A stretch of 64,000 nucleotides of DNA, taken from positions 5,766,001 through 5,830,000 of the forward strand of contig AP026539.1 in assembly GCA_026075535.2 (NCBI GenBank), read 5' to 3'. Under the pieces are notes generated by a model, which made no database searches, was not told the origin of the DNA, and saw only the letters and a list, made by a program, of their open reading frames with translations. The DNA comes from Tricholoma matsutake. Taxonomy: Eukaryota > Basidiomycota > Agaricomycetes > Agaricales > Tricholomataceae. This document shows, one piece after another, positions 20,400 to 30,344 of this stretch. The translations under genes were made by a program, and so were the position numbers. Numbering within the stretch: position 1 is the first letter of the stretch; each line of letters begins with the position of its first letter.

Positions 20400-21179
20400 T
20401 CACCCAACGACCAACCCAAACACTGCACCGACGGCTGCAAACGTCGCGCCAAGCGACACAAATAGCTTATCAGCACTACTGTGTGTAGTAGCTGACGCAG
20501 TACTCCCAGTAGACGTGCCCGAGGCATTAGGAGATGCCGAAGAGGTGACGGGGTATGCAGAACCTAGGGCTCTGATTTCGAAGGGTTGAGAGGTGGCGTA
20601 GAGCTGGAAGGGGGTGTGGGGTTAGTTGGTTGGTGTTGATGGTGACGGTGATAAGGAAGAACTTACCTGGGTACTGTTGATGGGGTTGGCGAAGAGGATG
20701 GTGTAGCCCTGTGCGGGGGTCTGGGATACTTGGTTTGCTGTCATGAGCTGGGAACACTGGTAGTTTTGTTCGATGCTGATGATGGCCAAAGGAGAAGTGA
20801 GGATGTTCTGGTTCTAGGGGGGGAGGGGGAGGGAGGGGGGGGGGGGGGTCAGCAGATGAAGTTGAGAGGATGTGGGTGCTAGCTGACCACGTTGGCGATA
20901 CTTTATAAGAAGATAGGGGATTGAGCTCGTGTTGAAGTAAGTGGGAAATTGTCTTACAGAATAGTGAATTCGGTAGGTGTCGACGCTTGATGACAGTTCC
21001 ATGATATGACGTTGTTGGATTCAGCGACTAAGGATATTGTTGAACGGACAGAATGATCAACAACAACAATAGCAAGACAGACCCCACCAGTCATTCCCAT
21101 TCGGCTGTAAGATCTGTAGTTGTTGCGCGAAGGCACACGCAAAGAAGGTAGCAGCAGCGGCAAGACGAGGGAGGATCAT
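20400..21179 (-). CDS. Kre9/KNH1-like GPI-anchored cell-wall protein, 176 aa
   Basis: Five exons join in frame: 21179-21083, 21027-20958, 20900-20888 (13 nt), 20813-20667 and 20603-20400, totalling 531 nt. Residues 1-18 are a signal peptide (PRLAAAATFFACAFA). They are followed by QILQPNGNDWWVAESNNVIS, CHQASTPTEFTIL, IANVNQNILTSPLAII and CSQLMTANQVS, the Ser-Thr-rich GPI-protein N-terminal domain of fungi. A Ser/Thr/Ala stretch (SSASPNASGTSTGSTASATT) and a C-terminal hydrophobic helix (LFVSLGATFAAVGAVFGLVV) suit GPI anchoring. The family acts in the wall or membrane, with KNH1/KRE9 linked to beta-1,6-glucan. Intron 3 holds a long C/G homopolymer. The gene is divergent from the RBMS-like gene. 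Confidence 0.88.
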
Positions 21180-21759
21180 GACGATTGTGGAAGAAAGGAG
21201 CGTGTGGGCAAGGGAGCACGAGCTTCGAGGCGAGGAGGGCGTGGGGAGGGACAAGTCGAAAAAGTTTTACCCGGAAAGATACGCGTATTATATCGGTGAT
21301 TGCCGGCGTATAGCCGTACTATATACTACTTACTTAATCAAAGACAGTTGAATGTGGTTCTACACTTACTTTTGTCCTTGCGATGTATACGACAAGAGTA
21401 CAACGATATAGTACGACGAGTATTTGAGGATTGAGTGCTGAGGTACGAGAATCCAAGAGTTTTTTTAGGATGTGCTTCTCTTACGATGAAATTACGTTTG
21501 AAAGGACATAACCTCTGTCTTGCTTGTATACCACACTTGCAAGTGGTTGTATCGCCTAATTTAGCAAGAGAATAGTGAAATGGAGAGTGAACATTGATGG
21601 GGTGAGCTTCGTTCGAAGCATGGAGCGCATCCTGACAGCCAGCACAGGATTTTTATATAAACGTAGTGTCAAGATGAAAAGCTCTTCCCTCCGCCATCCA
21701 GTTTGTGACTATTATTGTTATTGATTCGATACGCAGCTTGCGTTACTCGCCGCTCAGTT
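21180..21759. promoter_or_regulatory. Divergent intergenic promoter region
   Basis: The 580 bp between two divergent starts should hold both promoters. On the plus side TTTTATATAAA lies at about 21651-21661, roughly 100 bp before the ATG at 21760, which fits a TATA element. TATTATATCG near 21286 could serve the minus side. Shared control of the two genes is only possible, not shown. Confidence 0.5.
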
Positions 21760-24700
21760 ATGTCTCATTCTCCACACTCTTCTCTCTCAACTCCAACCCC
21801 AGCTTCATTCCCAACTTCTCCGGATACTTCTATCGCTGCTTCTGTACCACTACCAACATCCCCTTCTCTTCTTTCTGCTTTCACTCCTCCCTCTTTTTCT
21901 TTACAACCTGTCTTCAGTCTTTCAAAATCTGCGTCTCCTACTTCCTCACTTTCCTCGTATCCCCCACTACCTTCTCCATCCTCATCTGCAAGCCCTGATA
22001 CCCATGTTCCATCCCGTCTGCTTGGTAGACAGGGTCCAGACCACGAAGAGCCAGAAGTAGAAGATTCCGACTCTTCAGACGTCGAAATATACCTCTCCAG
22101 TCTAGAAATTGATAATTCTATAACTCGCATGCAACCTAGCGCTGGTTTGTCCTTTTCTTTTCTTTTTTCTACTTGAAATTATACAAATATGCACGCATAT
22201 AGCCACTTTTTCTTCCCAGCCTGATCCAGCACCTGCCCAGCCTTCCTCTTTCTCTGCAACAATCCGGCCTCCATCGCAAGAACAACTTTCACAACCTTTC
22301 GTACCCTCAATAACTTCACCTCCTCTCCCTGCAGCGCCCGCTCACCCAACCATCCCACTCCCCGACATTGATTTGGACAGACAGCCCTATACCCAGTCTA
22401 GCACTTCCTTCCTCTTCGACCCAGATCCTCACGGTGCGTCCCTCGAGGATACCATCGCCGCTGGCCAAACTCAGTTGCACGCCAACCCCAACGCCACTAG
22501 CAATGCCAATGTCACCATGGATGCCCACGGGAGGACCCCCAATGTGTATATCAATGGACTTCCCCCGCACTTCCCTGAGGACCAGCTCCTGGCGATGGCC
22601 GCGCCGTTTGGCGAAGTGCGCAGCGTCCGTACGTTTACTAGACACGTGCGAGACAGCGAAAGCGGGTACGGATTCGTGCTGTACGTTATGCATCCCTTTC
22701 TTCAATTTCATTTTGCGCATATTCTCATTTTTTCTTTTTGGTTTTTTTTTTTTTTGGCCTTCAAGGTTTGCTTCGGTTGAAGCTGCAGAAAAATGTATCA
22801 CGTCGTTGAGGAGGTACAGGAACCTTCATCCTACCTTTTCCAAGGTCAGTTTGCCGAAAGGACGCCTACAACTAGCTACATTGTACTTATTCTGCCTTGT
22901 ACAGCAGGTCCACAAGATACCCGGTACTCAATACTCTCAGCTGGACTTACACCCGGAACATACTCCTCCGGGTTCTGCCTCCTCCCTCGCCGGATGGGAG
23001 CAGGAGAGCCTCGAAGACGACGGTTCGTTCAAGGCAAAGATGGAGAGTCTTCATGATCCGACAAGCACAAACTTGTATATGGAAGGGTATGCTTGCTCTT
23101 CGCTTTGAACTATCTCTTTAAGTATTGACGTGTGTTGTTCTAAGCTTACCTTTGAGCATAGACGAACCGGTACGTAACGGTTGCTTCTTCATGTCGTAAT
23201 AATATATTAACAACCTATATCAGACGTTAGCGGCGCTGGTTTCGCCGCATAGAATCAGCAGCAGCAGGTTTTTCCAGACAAGGCTGAGTAATCCACCTCG
23301 AATCATCGCATTTGTCAGGTATGTTATGGTCTTGTTGTGGTTCCCCATATAACATGTATGTGTCATTTTTAGGTTCGAGACGAGAGCCGGTGCCGAGGAG
23401 ATCATCGAGCGTCTTCACGGGCGGATGGTCCGGGGATGGAACGACACCGGAAGCAGGATCTCCGTCCGCTTCGCGGACACGGCCGAACAGCGGGAGTTGA
23501 GAGTAAGCTCTACCCCTCACAATAATATACACATGTACTGACTGCCCTCATCTTCTAGCGTGCCGAACGCACAGCCAAAGATGGCGACCGCTCTCCGGCA
23601 CGCATCACTATCGCACAGGCCGCCCTTCTCAACCTCCACGGTCAAGACCAGCTTCTCCGCTCCGCTTCTATTTCCAACTCCCATTCTCATCCCATCTCCC
23701 TTTCCCCCGGTCCCCACCTCCACCCGCGTCATCAGCCTTCGCTCCCCGCACTCAACCTCAATCCCAACCTCACCCGCACCCTCGACCCCCAGTACCCGTA
23801 CACACACCAGTCCGAGTACACACCCATGGTAATGTCACACGCTCACCCCTACGTACCGTCACCCCCGCCCTTCGCAGTCGACTACTCCCTCGCACCCGGT
23901 CGTGCCCCTGTTCCTAGCCCATACGCCCTATCGCGGACGCAGACTCCAAGTCCGTACCACCCCCATGCCCTGCCCGACGCACGTGTGGCGCAGAGCATGG
24001 ACCCATCGATGTCGGCGCTCCTCGATACGCTCCGTGCGAACGGCTCGCCTTTCCATCCTGGACATGGTGGTGGAAATACGTACCCTGGGCCTCTGGCCGC
24101 TCGCGCCCAGGGATATCACACCCACCAGGATATGTCGCATCATCTTGCTGCGAACCGTGCGGCAGACGTTAATTATAATCTGGCTACCTACGGGGGTGCG
24201 GCAGGGGTCGTGGCGCAGGCACAAAGTGGGTATACGGCGACAGAAGAGTATATTATGCGTGCACATGCGGAGGCGAGTGGGAATGTGAATGGTAATGCGA
24301 GTGTTTTGAGGAGGAGGGTACCGCCACCACCGTTGGATCTTGCGAGGCGAAGACGCGAGGGCGAGGTGAATGTAAACAAAAATGCTGGTATTGGAGTGGG
24401 AATGAGGGGATATCGGGCGCAGGCCTCTGCCATGGCGGTTGCACGTCAGCAGCAGCAGCAGCCGCAGCAAGGTCTCAATGCGTTCTCGCCTAATTCAATC
24501 ATGGAGCCGCTCCCGCTGATGAGTGAAGAGGAGTTCCACGCATCTGCAGAGGCTACGCACCACCAACCGCAGATGAGTGACGGGAATAGAAATATGAATG
24601 CACACAGCATGAACGCGAACATGAACACGAATAACAGTACAACCCTTCATAAGCATAATCATCGCATCCACCCTGCACATGTCAATGCCCGCCTCTCTCG

Positions 24701-25463
24701 GGATCATCAGCATCAACAACATCAGAACACAAACTCTCCCTCGCTTGTCCAGGCCCTGACCCAGACTCAGACTCAGATGCAGGCGCCGTCCCCCAACCCC
24801 AACCTCAACCCCGCCCCTATTCATTATAACTACCAGAACCAGCACGGGGTGCACATGCGCTCGTCTACTCTCCCACAGCATCGCAGCACGTCCTCCGTAT
24901 CAGCAGCCGCCAATGCATCTAGGCACTACCAGCACAACAGCATGAGCATTCCATCTTCCAACTCCAGCTTGAACTCGATTTCTCAGAACGTGAACCTTGG
25001 CCGCCCAACTGGCAATAATAATCTCATGAACAGGAACATCACCATCGCTAATGACGCGATTAGCATATATGACGCCTCTAACCGCCAGACAGATGGCATA
25101 AACGTAAACTCCATATCGAATAACGGTAACGGCATCCACTATGATACTCAGAAGGTACACCACCAGCATACGCTTTCGCGCGCCCATCATCATTATCGCG
25201 ACCATAATCCGAACAGCAAACACCAGACTCAGAATAAGAATCAGAACCAAAATGGATACGAGACGGACTCGCAGTCGGCTTCGCCTGCCCTCATTTCACC
25301 TACCCTGACATATTCGTCGCATACCCCGTCGACTCTGAGTCCTGCGACGCCGTTCTTTGGGTCGTTCCAGGGCGCGCAGGAGGGGTTTATTGGTCAGGGC
25401 GCAGGTGAGCGTCCGGGGGTGGTCTCTGTCTCTGCTAGTGCGCAGAGGGCGGGGAGCCACTGA
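21760..25463 (+). CDS. Two-RRM RNA-binding protein, RBMS/MSSP-like, 1083 aa
   Basis: Eight exons join in frame: 21760-22144, 22230-22680, 22766-22844, 22905-23086, 23145-23169 (25 nt), 23224-23318, 23373-23502 and 23559-25463, totalling 3252 nt. A Ser/Pro-rich N-terminus (about 1-250) precedes RRM1 (RNP2 VYINGL, RNP1-like GYGFVLFAS). The linker SLRRYRNLHPTFSK...IPGT comes next, then RRM2 (RNP2 NLYMEG, RNP1-like RIIAFVRFET, ending ISVRFADTAEQREL). The order and the phrase LPLSIDEPTL match the RBMS/MSSP family of single-strand nucleic-acid binders. The last 600 residues are low-complexity Gln/Asn/His/Ser with a QQQQQPQQ run, a likely disordered assembly region. Family members act in RNA stability or translation; the specific role here is unknown. 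Confidence 0.9.
23145..23169 (+). other. 25-nt exon at the start of RRM2
   Basis: Exon 5 encodes part of LPLSIDEP. AAG precedes it and GTACGT follows. It is needed to keep RRM2 in frame between exons 4 and 6. Confidence 0.8.
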
Positions 25464-26189
25464 TCGTGACGGTAGTGCCTAGAACAGTGTTTTGATGATC
25501 GCATGCACAGAATGACACCAGAACTTTGATTTGAACTTGTATTGATGAAACCTTTGCAGGCATTAGGATTTTCTATGACGGTTATGGTTAAGAGGTGTTG
25601 AAATATTGATACCGTATTGGAATGTTTTCTGTTGAGAGCGAACTCGGCTCAGCTAGCTAGCTATATAGTGTGTATTGTATTCTAGAACTCTATTGGCCAA
25701 GATGGCCTTATCATACGTACGTTGAGAATGCATCCGTTCCTTTTAGAATTTACAGCTGCAAGGCGGCGATACGGGTAGGAAATACCCTAGCCATGAACCA
25801 GCTGCAGCCATCCCTGATAGAATTCGTGTCCATCGGTATTGCTCTACTAGAAGTCGAGGTGGTTACGTATCAACCGATCAACCGATGGCAATGCAAGTAG
25901 CCTACCAATACTTAACGGGATATGGTAATGGGGCATTGTTCGAAAGCATTTACTGGAGGAAGCCGAGTGAGGAAGCCACAGTAACGGGACGAAAGCCACA
26001 GTAACCTGGAATAAAAGTAGTCTCGGGCTGAATTTATGCTGATCAGCTGCAGGCACAAAAAATTAAAGCATAGATATACACTGGAGGCATCTGCGTACCA
26101 AAAACGACAAACTTCTAAGTTTTCGCTACCCATACATTCAGTGTTTGTGTTATTTAAAATCTTATGTATTCGGAGGTTCTACACTATTA
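25464..26189. other. Intergenic, no supported gene
   Basis: This covers the 3' flank of the RBMS-like gene and AT-richer sequence. Short frames here have no recognisable features. Confidence 0.5.
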
Positions 26190-27030
26190 TGTACATAATA
26201 AAACAAACCCCACGCAAACGCGAGGCAAGAAGAATATTAATTAGAACGAAAAAAAAAATCCCGCCCCACGCAAAACGCAGGGGAGAGGATCGTGCCATCG
26301 TCCTGGGTGCGTCGACGCCGTTGTCTCCTCCTCCTCCTCCTCCTCCTCGTCGTCGCCGTTTCCCCGTCCCTGTCGTCGTCGTCGTGTCCGCTACTTCTCC
26401 CCGTCGTCCCTGGCCTTCCTGCTCCCCGTTTCCACCCCGCGAACAGTTGCTCGCGACGGCGGTGGTGGCGGTGATGGCCGTCCTCATCTTCACCTTCCCC
26501 TGGTCGTCGTGGTCGTCGCACAGTTGAGGGTGCTGGATCGTTGCCTGTCGTTCTGTTGTCTTCCTCCTCGTTGTTGTTGTTGTTATTGGTGTGCCCGTTT
26601 CCTCCTTTGGCTGCGCTGCTCCCCGTCTCCACCCTGCGAGCGGCGGTTGGCCTTCGTCGTCCTGCCTGCGATCCACCCTGCGAACAGTGGCGAACAGCGG
26701 CAGTGAAGGTCATTGTTTCTCCTCGTTCTCGTCGTGCTACTCGTTTCCACCCCGTGAGCAGTTGCTCGCGGCGGCAGTTGGGGGTGCTGTCGTGGTGTCA
26801 GCTCGTCCCTGCCCTTCGTCGTCTCATTGTCCACCCTGCGAGCAGGGGCTCGCAGCGGCGGTGTGGGCGTAGGGTCGCCGTCTCGTGTTTCGTCAGCTGG
26901 GGGAGTTGCAATGTGGCAGGGGGGTCCTTACCTCGTGGTTATCTCACTTCCCTGGGCTCCCTGGGCTCCCTGATACCTCCTATGTAGCCTCACATCTCAT
27001 TTGCATGGGGAGGAGGGGATAGGACAGCCC
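26190..27030 (-). mobile_element. CpG-rich copy of the palindromic module
   Basis: Read on the minus strand, it has the same order as 280-660. GAGCAACTGCTC-type palindromes come first (GCGAGCAACTGTTCGC type at 26440, GAGCAACTGCTCACGG at 26760, GAGCCCCTGCTCGC at 26840). CCCCTGCGTTTTGCGTGGGG with a T-run (26250-26285) follows, then a second hairpin with CTCGCGTTTGCGTGGG (26200-26225). CpG is abundant here, while all other copies in the window have TG or CA at corresponding sites. Open frames up to 165 residues are low-complexity Arg/Gly/Thr sequence and are not called genes. Confidence 0.65.
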
Positions 27031-27379
27031 TTGTTGTCGAAAAGTTGTACAAAAAAGGTGTAGTTAGCCGAATAACAACCAAAAGTTTAATAATTATGAT
27101 GTTTGAAGGCATCCCTACCTACAAAACTAGTTAAAAGAATAAACGAAGAATGTCGAATATGTGGCTGGACGGTGGGAAATGTGAAGTGAAAGAATCACGT
27201 ACCAATGCGTCCAATGTACAACGAACAACTCGGCCAATGCGTGTGGCTCGTATGGAAAGCGCGAGATGTACAGAAATCACGCTGAGGAACACTGTTGGAT
27301 CGCCATGACAAACAGTCGTGGTTGAGTCGTGGAAGTTGCCGATCACAGAGAGCAATACGTTTTGTCATCGACTCAGACG

Positions 27380-27550
27380 ATGTCAAACACTTCCATGTAT
27401 CTACACGAGCAAGAAGGCTCTCAAGTCAATGTAAGTATGCTATTTTTAATTCTTTTCACGCAATTTGCATCTGTTACCCAGTACGGAAAACCTTTTTTCT
27501 CGACTGAGAATTTTCGAAACCGCAAAAAATCCAGAAAAGTGATGAACTGA
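27380..27550 (+). CDS. Possible small spliced gene
   Basis: ATG at about 27380 opens SNTSMYLHEQEGSQVN. A well-formed 50-nt intron (GTAAGT...TACCCAG, about 27431-27480) comes next, then YGKPFFSTENFRNRKKSRKV and a stop. The product would be about 40 residues and basic. No family is recognised, and the intron is the main support. Confidence 0.3.
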   Translation: MSNTSMYLHEQEGSQVNVSMLFLILFTQFASVTQYGKPFFSTENFRNRKKSRKVMN

Positions 27551-27601
27551 TCGAGTTGGTACAGTAGGGTACTAATAGACTTCGGATTACTAGCATAGGG
27601 T

Positions 27602-28088
27602 TTAAGGATGGCCCTTAGCTATCTGATCCTTGTGCCACTCGATGCCCTCCTTATGCGCTGTCAACGATTCTCTTGCAGTGTGGAGATTGTTTTTAGCAGA
27701 ACGTTTCCGCTGGTCAGTTGCCGTTGCGGATTTCTTCGCCGCTTCGTGTTCCTCTTTGGCGCGTTTCACCGCCTTTTCACTCTCAGCTGGTTGTTTCGTA
27801 TGCCAATCAAGCTTCGCTTTATTTGTGGCACTCATTGAGGGTTGGTTGGCCTCCGAGTCAGAGCCAGTTCGAATGCTGAGGCGCGAGAATATCCTTGGCA
27901 ATGTGGTTAACATCATCTCCATAACCCCGAGTGTATGCTTGGTTTTCGAGCATGACACTCCTCTTCTCCGGGAAGTTTGAGGACGAGAGTTCACGGCTGT
28001 AGACGCCTCCATTGTCGAAGTACCCAGGAGCAGCGACGGCAGCACCGAGAGCGAGTAAGAGTTGGAGAGTGAGGCGGGAGGAAACCAT
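27602..28088 (-). pseudogene. Small secreted protein with charged helical C-terminus, frameshifted
   Basis: The first frame starts at 28088 with a clear signal peptide (SSRLTLQLLLALGAAVAAP) and runs to a stop at 27858. The C-terminal half lies in a different frame, with Lys/Glu/Ala heptad-like helices (KAVKRAKEEHEAAKKSATAT), ending at 27602. No GT-AG pair joins the two in phase, so a single-base indel near 27880-27895 is likely. It is either a real mutation or a sequence error. The expected full product is about 160 residues and secreted. Its role is unknown; such proteins are common in plant-associated basidiomycetes. Confidence 0.55.
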
Positions 28089-28733
28089 TTCTATTGGATT
28101 GTATGTGATTTGTCCTATGTGTCGCAGGAGAATGTCAGCAATGGACGTGTCATAATGGATGTTGGCTCACTTGAGATTGAAGTAGACGACCAGCGCCGAT
28201 GAGATGTGAATATTCAAGTTGTTGGTTTGGAGCATGATTCAAAGCCTGTGCAACGAGACAAAGGCCAACCATGATCCGAGAAGCAGAATGCACCACCAAC
28301 TCCACCAACTGGCAGGGCGAGTCGCAGCCGATGCTGTGATGTTGATACATGTCTCAGGCAATCCCACTAGGGTTGCGTAAACAATTTGAGGCTGGTAATT
28401 CCCGCTACGTTAGTACTTTAGTAGTGGGTTTTTGGGGTGCCAGGGAAAATCCGCAATCCTGCCAGTTTATGGTCGCGTGATTTGCCGCCGGGATGAAGTT
28501 TGCAAGATGGATACGCTCCCTCGCTTGTGTACGCGGAACGGTGAATATCTTCTGTCCACAAAATACCAGTTGGGCGATAGGGCAAAGTGGGGAGCGTGGT
28601 TTTCATGATGTTTCGGGTGGGTTCGAGGCAAGAGGAGTTCAAGAGGGTGCAGAGGTCGACCTCGTGAACGTGTTTCGGATGGGAACCATGACCAAAAAGT
28701 TGGCAAAAAGTAGCCGCTCGATTTGGCTTGAAA
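28089..28733. other. Intergenic, no supported gene
   Basis: Overlapping frames on both strands at 28418-28830 show no domain, signal peptide or intron pattern. Confidence 0.4.
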
Positions 28734-28748
28734 AACCTTGCCCGAGTT
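28734..28748. repeat. 15-bp target duplication, left
   Basis: AACCTTGCCCGAGTT here is repeated exactly at 29098-29112, flanking the SINE. Confidence 0.95.
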
Positions 28749-29097
28749 TTTTTTTTTTTGGTGGAAGCATTTTTCCCACAATTTGTGGGAGGCTTTGAGA
28801 CACTAGAATTCCATTTCTGGAAGACCATCCTGCTTAATATGGGGATGACAACGTTACTGCTCTCGCCACCTGCTTAGAGGAATTTGAACCTCAGAGTAGG
28901 GTTACCAGGGAGGAAATGCATTTTATGCACACTGTATGATTACAGTAGTGTGGGACTCATCACATTGGATAATACCCACTAAAACCCCCCAGTGGCTGAA
29001 CAGGGGCGGGATTTGAACTCGAGACCTCCTGCCTATTGTCAGTTGGTCACAGGGCCTAGGCTGAGTATGATGGTTGCCACTACACCATCATGCCCCC
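28749..29097 (-). mobile_element. Complete tRNA-derived SINE with A-tail
   Basis: On the minus strand, the 5' head starts GGGGGCATGATGGTGTAGTG with box A TGGTGTAGTGG (29087-29077). Box B-like GAGTTCAAATCC lies at 29020-29009. A body of about 250 bp follows, ending in a run of A (seen as T at 28749-28760). A perfect 15-bp duplication flanks it. Tail plus long duplication show LINE-type target-primed insertion. The 5' half resembles a tRNA gene, but the boxes lie in a 349-bp element, so it is not called a tRNA. Confidence 0.92.
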
Positions 29098-29299
29098 AAC
29101 CTTGCCCGAGTTACTTAACGTAGTATCATATCAGGGTCACATGAGTGTGTAGCATGATTTGCTGTGATCTGTTTCAGATGGGACATGAACAAAAATACAT
29201 ATTACAGCCTCAGAAACATGTTTTAAGACTTCTGATTAGCCAATACATCACACGGCATAAATGCAAGATATACATGGCAATTATACCTATCCATCGCAG

Positions 29300-29969
29300 T
29301 TCTCCGGATGTTATATGCAGCTGACCTCCTCACCCCCCAGCAGAATGTAGGCAAAAGAGCAAAATATGAACACACAAATCAAGCTGCAATCAATAAGCTC
29401 GCAACAATTCAGAGGCGAGCCACCATAATGATGATGGGCGCTATGAAAACAACTGCTACAGATGTCTCAGAAACCTGCTCCCTTTTTCACCTACTCGTTG
29501 ACACAGGGCAGCCATATGTCTCGCAACCCTACCAAGTGCCCACCTTATACAAGCCCATCGCAAATGCAGCAAGCAGGCTAGTCAAACGACATCCAACCCC
29601 ACTACACGACCTCATGCACAGATATGGTATCCAACCACACAAAATTGAAACAATTGCAGCTGTACTACACTTTGACACAGGATGGAAACCCAGACTAACT
29701 ACAGAGATAATAACAGATACTGACAAAGTGATAGAGGCAATACAAAACAACAATGCAGATGTAAAAGTCTTCACTGATGGCTCAGGAATGGAAGGTAAGA
29801 TAGGAGCAGCAGCAGTTTTATACAGGAACAGAAACCTCAAGACCAAGCTAAGACACCTACTTGGATTGCAATGACAACACACAGTATACGAAGGAGAGGG
29901 TGTAGGCGCCATGCTGGGAGCCAAACTTATTTCCAACGAGTGGAATATATGGTCGGCAAACATCTACAT
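29300..29969 (+). pseudogene. LINE remnant with C-terminal RNase H, part 1
   Basis: The plus frame 29308-29874 gives TPQQNVGKR, KLATIQRRATIMMMGAMKTT, ASRLVKRHPTPLHDLM and RNase H motifs VKVFTDGSGMEGKIGAAAVL. It continues past a stop as VYEGEGVGAMLGAKLISNEW. This is the end of an APE-type fungal LINE with RNase H. It is cut by the Copia insertion at 29970 and resumes at 39253. Confidence 0.85.
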
Positions 29970-30304
29970 TATAGAAATCCAGCCTAGATAATACACGAAT
30001 AAACTCAGTCTGTGTATAATGGACTATATATTCATACCTAGATAATACATGAATAAACTATAGATAGTACAGTAAGTGATCTGATCAAAGTGAGCACTAG
30101 TGAATCTACTCACCTCAGTCTGTGTATAATGGACTGAGGTGTCTATGTCTATCTAGTCAAATATATATACCATGAGTATGACAATAGAAAATACGATAAA
30201 GGGACTATTAGAAAGGAATACAGACAAGGGGAAACACACATCATTTTGTGTGCTATAATTAGGATGCTGCATCAAAGGGTGCATTCACGGTGTAGATCTC
30301 AACA
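29970..30304 (-). repeat. Copia 3' LTR
   Basis: 335 bp, matching 38918-39252. Differences are almost all transitions, many of them CA in one LTR against TG in the other. Confidence 0.93.
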
Positions 30305-30344
30305 CTCCTCCTCACCATGAATACTCCTCCTCGCATGGAATCAG

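Noticed and set aside
20816..20850. C/G homopolymer as a functional quadruplex
   Set aside because: A single uninterrupted run in an intron is more simply a slippage or assembly artefact; nothing else supports a role.
23928..25250. Minus-strand frames inside the RBMS-like last exon
   Set aside because: They are shadows of the Gln/Asn/His-rich plus-strand exon, which joins seven upstream exons in frame.
26179..26713. Minus-strand frames of 158-165 residues rich in Arg, Gly and Thr
   Set aside because: They follow CpG-rich trinucleotide repeats, overlap each other in two frames and change between copies of the module.
28418..28830. Overlapping frames of 100-136 residues on both strands
   Set aside because: No recognisable motif and the SINE insertion runs into them.
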